This document shows, piece after piece, positions 61,601 to 64,000 of a DNA stretch of 64,000 nucleotides. The translations under genes and the position numbers were made by a program. Under the pieces are notes generated by a model. That model saw only the letters and a list, made by a program, of their open reading frames with translations. It was not told where the DNA came from and did no database searches. Source of the DNA: Ctena decussata (Eukaryota; Mollusca; Bivalvia; Lucinida; Lucinidae); assembly GCA_963989385.1 (NCBI GenBank), contig OZ022501.1:2862001-2926000 (forward strand). Reading direction: 5' to 3'. The first letter of the stretch is position 1; every line of letters starts with the position of its first letter.

Positions 61601-62959
61601 TCCAAACGTAAAATTTCAATACTTTAATAAAGGAATAAAAAGAATTAATGAAAATAAAGCACCTTTGCAGTTTGTAGTGAGTTATTTGAGCACCATGGCC
61701 CAAGCAATCTTTGTGTGTGAATGTATTTCCATTCTTTTGAACAGATTTAGGTTATATCAGTTATAACACTGTGCACTGAGATGCATAATGAGACAGAAGT
61801 GGCTCTGATCTTGTACTCTGAAATACTGCGCATGATAGCCTGTCATATTTTTTTCAGAATTTTATGACCTGGTTGAGTGCGTGAATAAACATTACAGAGC
61901 CTTCCAGCCAAACTACCAGAGGTGCATTATGGAAAACTTATCACCAATCATGACTTTTATGCAGGCACCACATGAGAATCCACAAGAAAGTCAAGATTCT
62001 GTCCTATGCGGGTAAGTGCTGTCGTCCCATAGAACTGACCTTTGTAAACAGTGTACATTTTAGACGTCGGATTTGAAAAAAAAAAAAAAACATTTCTATG
62101 CAAAACCATCCGTTATATAATAAAATGGATTGTTCAACCCGGCTTGTCTCTGTCACTCGGGCGGGCCCAAATCCACGAACCGTTCTTAAAGTGCCTTAAT
62201 TTGATTTGGGGTACATATAGGTCATATGCAAGCGGAAAATGCATGTATGAGCCGCGATCTGACAAATCCAACAAATGGCATCTGCACTCCATGTCGGCAT
62301 GGAGGTAGCTTAAACCCTTAGCTTTAGGCAAAATCCTGATCAGACTGGGCGGATGTCCAAGCTGACCTGAGTCTTCGATGGAAAAATAAAAAACAACAAA
62401 AAAAAAAAAAAAAAAAAAAAACACACATTGTTGGTTTTGTCGTGTCGCGGCTAAGTTATGTATTTAGCAAAATCAATATTTAATGACTAGTGTCCCATAA
62501 AACGGTCACTGTCAGTGCAGACCAAAATCAGTTGCGCAATTTGCAGCGTCTGATTATGGTCTATACTATTTGCACAAGACAAACTGGTGTTGAAAATGTT
62601 AATAATCAACTAATAAACAAACATCCCTTAAATGACAATGAACTCATCCAATATAAAAGAATAGAATTCTTGACTAGTTTAAACGCAAAGGTGGGTAGAT
62701 TGATAAAAAAGAGATCCCACTCTCTGACGTGCAGGCTTTTTTACATTTTCATGTCTTTGCTTGTTAAAGGTCCTTGTATGGGTTTGGAAGCTGCGTAAGA
62801 GACACTATGGCGGGATTCTGTGAAGACAGCACTGATCTTCTGGACACGTTCTTTGAGGACGTTGTTATGGGCGTAGTAGTCGATGGGTTGGGATGTGAAC
62901 CACATTCTAATCCGCTCCTGTGTAAGCTTGCATTTTCTAAATTTAAACTAAACAATTAA
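51126..62959 (+). CDS. Secreted cysteine-rich protein, five exons (257 aa)
   Basis: Exons: 51126-51180, 52110-52290, 60296-60489, 61858-62011, 62770-62959. Every intron is GT-AG and the phases (1,2,1,2) join without a stop. Exon 1 codes the signal peptide MEKLTCFILGVFTIISVS. The mature part has 13 cysteines (44, 53, 78, 87, 101, 139, 151, 166, 194, 203, 212, 237, 246), with C-x8-C occurring five times, and one good N-glycosylation site (NYT, 29-31). Exons 2+3 and 4+5 each code a six-cysteine unit, split directly after the third cysteine, so the gene probably arose by duplicating a two-exon module. The sequence looks mainly helical, with no membrane anchor. It resembles secreted DUF19-like proteins in general style, but the family is not identified and the function is unknown. 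Introns 2-4 are filled with mobile elements. Confidence 0.85.
51235..51350. repeat. Small foldback in intron 1
   Basis: CGTGGTCATTTTATGGA pairs with TCCATATAAAATGACCACG, and a second half-copy with GAAATGACCACG follows. Confidence 0.65.
51856..52045. repeat. Foldback MITE related to 1911-2123, in intron 1
   Basis: TATAAGCGCCAGAGATG...AGTGTAGATCCTGATAAGG, centre CAGCTCATCATGAGCGGCCTC, ...GAAGATCTACACTATTTGCC...TATTGGCGCTTAAAGGG. Same architecture as the copy in the 3' UTR of gene 1. Confidence 0.65.
52302..56944. mobile_element. Element C: 4.6-kb inverted-repeat element in intron 2
   Basis: The left end GGTGTAACGAAGTAAAGTGA and the complement of the right end (GGTGTAACGCAGTAAAGTGA) match. 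Inwards, both ends consist of many copies of ~25-base near-palindromes such as GAATAACGACCCCGGTCATT. Internally, a ~110-base block (TTGATGTTGCTGTTGCTTCT...) occurs at 54309-54420 and twice inverted at 54735-54860 and 55335-55445. No transposase is seen. No clear target duplication was found. An RTE LINE lies inside. Confidence 0.8.
55500..56425 (-). pseudogene. RTE-type LINE copy 3, internally deleted, inside element C
   Basis: The 3' part (55505-56048) matches the tail through the LTKLKPI region. It then jumps near 56050 to the pre-RT region (ADLVQAGEETM-like, IWRTGEL-like) and runs to 56425, so the catalytic core is deleted. TGGTCGAT appears on both sides (55486-55493 and 56432-56439), a likely 8-bp target duplication. 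Confidence 0.8.
56969..57168 (+). mobile_element. SINE-2 copy 1 (tRNA-derived, ATCC tail)
   Basis: Head CCCCGGTATGCCAGTGGGTT, body GGGGTTCCACTACACACAGC, tail CATCCATCCATCC. Flanks GAGAGAACC / GAAAGAACC look like a target duplication. It sits 25 bases after element C. Confidence 0.85.
57303..57522. mobile_element. GCC-MITE copy 14, in intron 2
   Basis: Both ends present; the right half is shortened. Confidence 0.85.
58386..58495 (+). mobile_element. tRNA-like sequence interrupted by a repeat-P end
   Basis: GCCGGGATAGCTCAGTTGGC is a good tRNA 5' half with A box, and GATTCGAGTTCCGCCGCGGC resembles the B-box/acceptor half. Between them lies TCCTGATCATTGCC then TAACTTTTTACT, the 3' end of repeat P (compare 32432-32456). 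Pseudo-tRNA or SINE head, not a working tRNA. Confidence 0.55.
58535..58621. repeat. (GTGC)n/(GT)n microsatellite
   Basis: GCGTGCGTGCGTGC then GCGCGCGTGTGTGT through a pure GT run. Confidence 0.95.
58752..58952 (+). mobile_element. SINE-2 copy 2
   Basis: CCGGTGCTCAGTAGGTTTAA head, same body as 56969-57168, tail CACCCATCCACCCA. Possible target duplication CCAGCCGG / CCAGCCAG. Confidence 0.85.
59110..59455. repeat. ~180-bp tandem duplication inside element B
   Basis: ATGTGCAACGCTGGCCATGC (59115) and ATGTGCAAACCCAGCCATGG (59295) begin two related units. Confidence 0.7.
60937..61095. repeat. ATTGACC-type foldback, in intron 3
   Basis: TGACCTTTATTCCGGTGAAT...CATATTCACCGAAGTAAAGG, with the core TTGACCTCCGTTTCGG / GCGGAGGTCAATATG. 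Arms of ~70 bases; the uninterrupted relative of 46890-47625. Confidence 0.8.
61195..61376 (-). mobile_element. SINE-2 copy 3 with perfect 12-bp target duplication
   Basis: On the minus strand: head CCCCGGTAGCTCAGTGGATT with a clear A box, then CGCGGGTTCGAGCCCTGC (B box), body and (ATCC) tail. TAGTTGCTATGG lies at 61183-61194 and 61377-61388. The best-preserved tRNA-like head of the family in this window. Confidence 0.95.
62248..62454. mobile_element. GCC-MITE copy 15, in intron 4
   Basis: Both ends present. The interior is shortened and carries an A21 run (62400-62421) in the right arm. Confidence 0.8.
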
Positions 62960-63015
62960 AAAAGAATACAATTTGATGTATAATCTTTTTGTAACAGACA
63001 ATAGATACATCATGT

Positions 63016-63021
63016 AATAAA
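63016..63021 (+). promoter_or_regulatory. polyA signal AATAAA of the secreted-protein gene
   Basis: 57 bases after the TAA stop at 62957-62959, giving a short 3' UTR. Confidence 0.65.
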
Positions 63022-63403
63022 CAGCCATCATCGGGTGAATCAGTCATGGCCGACAAACCTGAGTCCGTCTTCAGTTGCACGACTGTGAGTAGGCCCTAGA
63101 CTTAATGATAGCATCCTCACACATCTGCCCATGAAGACATATGTTTTTGGTCGGGACCATATTGGTCCAGCTAGTGGTCTCATTTTCTCGCGCCATGATT
63201 TACAGTCATTCCGGGGTTTTGTTTCAACATTTTTCTATGCTTTTATTATTTCTTTATGTCTCACTGATGAGTCCGGTGGTCTTAAAAAACTAATTTGCTG
63301 ATTTTGAAGCAGCCCCAGCAGTAGGAATCGCGATTATATTCAGGAAATTTACTACCATTTTTCTGTTGACCTTTCCAAGACAGTTCTACTGTCTACAGCT
63401 CTA

Positions 63404-63658
63404 CAGTTCTGTTGTGGTTCTCTGTTGCCTGTTTTTGGTGTCAGAGTTTCTGTGATGTTTTACCTTATGTATGTTCTTATTATTTTTGGTTCGGTTTGGG
63501 TTGCTGAGTGGCCACCTTTCGGGAACAAGCTGCTCACTCGGTTGGCCATATGTTCTCTGTATCTTGATTATTTGTAATCTTAGTTGTTTCCAACTATGGT
63601 TTGAGGGCTGGATTTGGATTTTGATTGTTTCAGTTCCTGGTCTTTGCATACTTTTTAC
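63404..63658 (+). mobile_element. Repeat P copy (young subfamily), 5'-truncated
   Basis: From TACAGTTCTGTTGTGGTTCT to GCATACTTTTTACTT; nearly identical to the corresponding part of 16760-17057 and 23416-23708. Confidence 0.85.
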
Positions 63659-63669
63659 TTCTACTGTTA

Positions 63670-63890
63670 TATATATATCCTGAGATATTGCTGCAAGCTT
63701 CTAACCACAGTTTCGTCATTGTAATTGACCGCGATCAACAAACTTAAAACAAATAGTACAACCTTGAGTTTTGCATTAAAACGGTTTGCAAAAAGATTTG
63801 GATCAATTTATGTTGCAACTAAAATAACCTTCTTTCGATTTAATTAACTTGAACGAAATGATAAAAATACTATGTCCATGCATGGGACCC
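63670..63890. repeat. Old repeat shared with 40180-40425
   Basis: Same ordered blocks as listed for the 40-kb copy. Confidence 0.5.
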
Positions 63891-63913
63891 AATTTCCCTT
63901 CCCGCTTTTGTTA

Positions 63914-64000
63914 AAAGTAAAAAAGTATGCAAAGACCAGGAACTGAAACAATCAAAATCCAAATCCAGCCCTCAAACCATAGTTGGAAACAACTAAGATT
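63914..64000 (-). mobile_element. Repeat P copy, reverse, runs off the window
   Basis: AAGTAAAAAAGTATGCAAAG (approximate start) then the exact complement of the last ~80 bases of 63404-63658. With that copy it forms an inverted pair 255 bases apart. Confidence 0.85.

Overview
This is eukaryotic DNA: AT-rich, intron-containing and crowded with interspersed repeats. The mix of repeats (tRNA-derived SINEs, RTE, CR1/Jockey-type and L1/Tx1-type LINEs, mariner relics, many foldback MITEs, and a long array ending in GCTCACCTGA-type inverted ends) is the kind familiar from bivalve mollusc genomes. I infer a marine bivalve; no species call is possible from the sequence alone.

Three host genes can be supported, all on the + strand. 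(1) 686-1812 is the 3'-terminal exon of a regulatory-looking protein with a CxCx4CxC cysteine cluster and tandem SUMO-type motifs. (2) 37111-39375 is a two-exon seven-transmembrane receptor of 311 residues; a truncated, frameshifted copy of its first exon lies at 21552-21790. (3) 51126-62959 is a five-exon gene for a secreted 257-residue cysteine-rich protein. Its exons are too short to stand out as open frames, but the splice sites and phases join exactly, with a TATA box upstream and a polyA signal downstream. Its phases (1,2,1,2) and cysteine spacing suggest a duplicated two-exon, six-cysteine module. A 100-residue frame at 8556-8858 is a weaker candidate.

Layout: 0-3 kb, gene 1 and foldbacks; 3-9 kb, MITEs, a palindrome array and SINEs; 9.3-11.3 kb, a 485-bp tandem array; 13.7-18.7 kb, an RTE LINE split by a CR1-type LINE tail and by a 2.7-kb array; 18.7-19.6 kb, a minisatellite and an L1/Tx1 LINE; 21.5 kb, the receptor pseudogene; 25-26.5 kb, a mariner relic; 27-28.9 kb, a 1.8-kb foldback; 29.2-32.5 kb, a three-layer nest (repeat P containing TIR element A containing an RTE LINE); 33.8-34.7 kb, a ~129-bp array carrying perfect palindromic nuclear-receptor sites; 36.5-39.4 kb, the receptor gene; 43.8-46.7 kb, a CR1/Jockey-type LINE; 46.9-47.5 kb, a TTAA element built of inverted minisatellites; 48.9-50.4 kb, a foldback hit by a mariner MITE; 51-63 kb, the secreted-protein gene, whose introns hold a 4.6-kb TIR element, a 2.4-kb TIR element, an RTE LINE and several SINEs and MITEs.

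The genes show no functional link. The window mainly records successive mobile-element insertions, many datable relative to each other by target duplications and by the intact opposite arm of an inverted repeat. Family names 'P', 'Q', 'M3', 'element A/B/C' and 'GCC-MITE' are labels used only here. All identities rest on reading the sequence; no database search was run.
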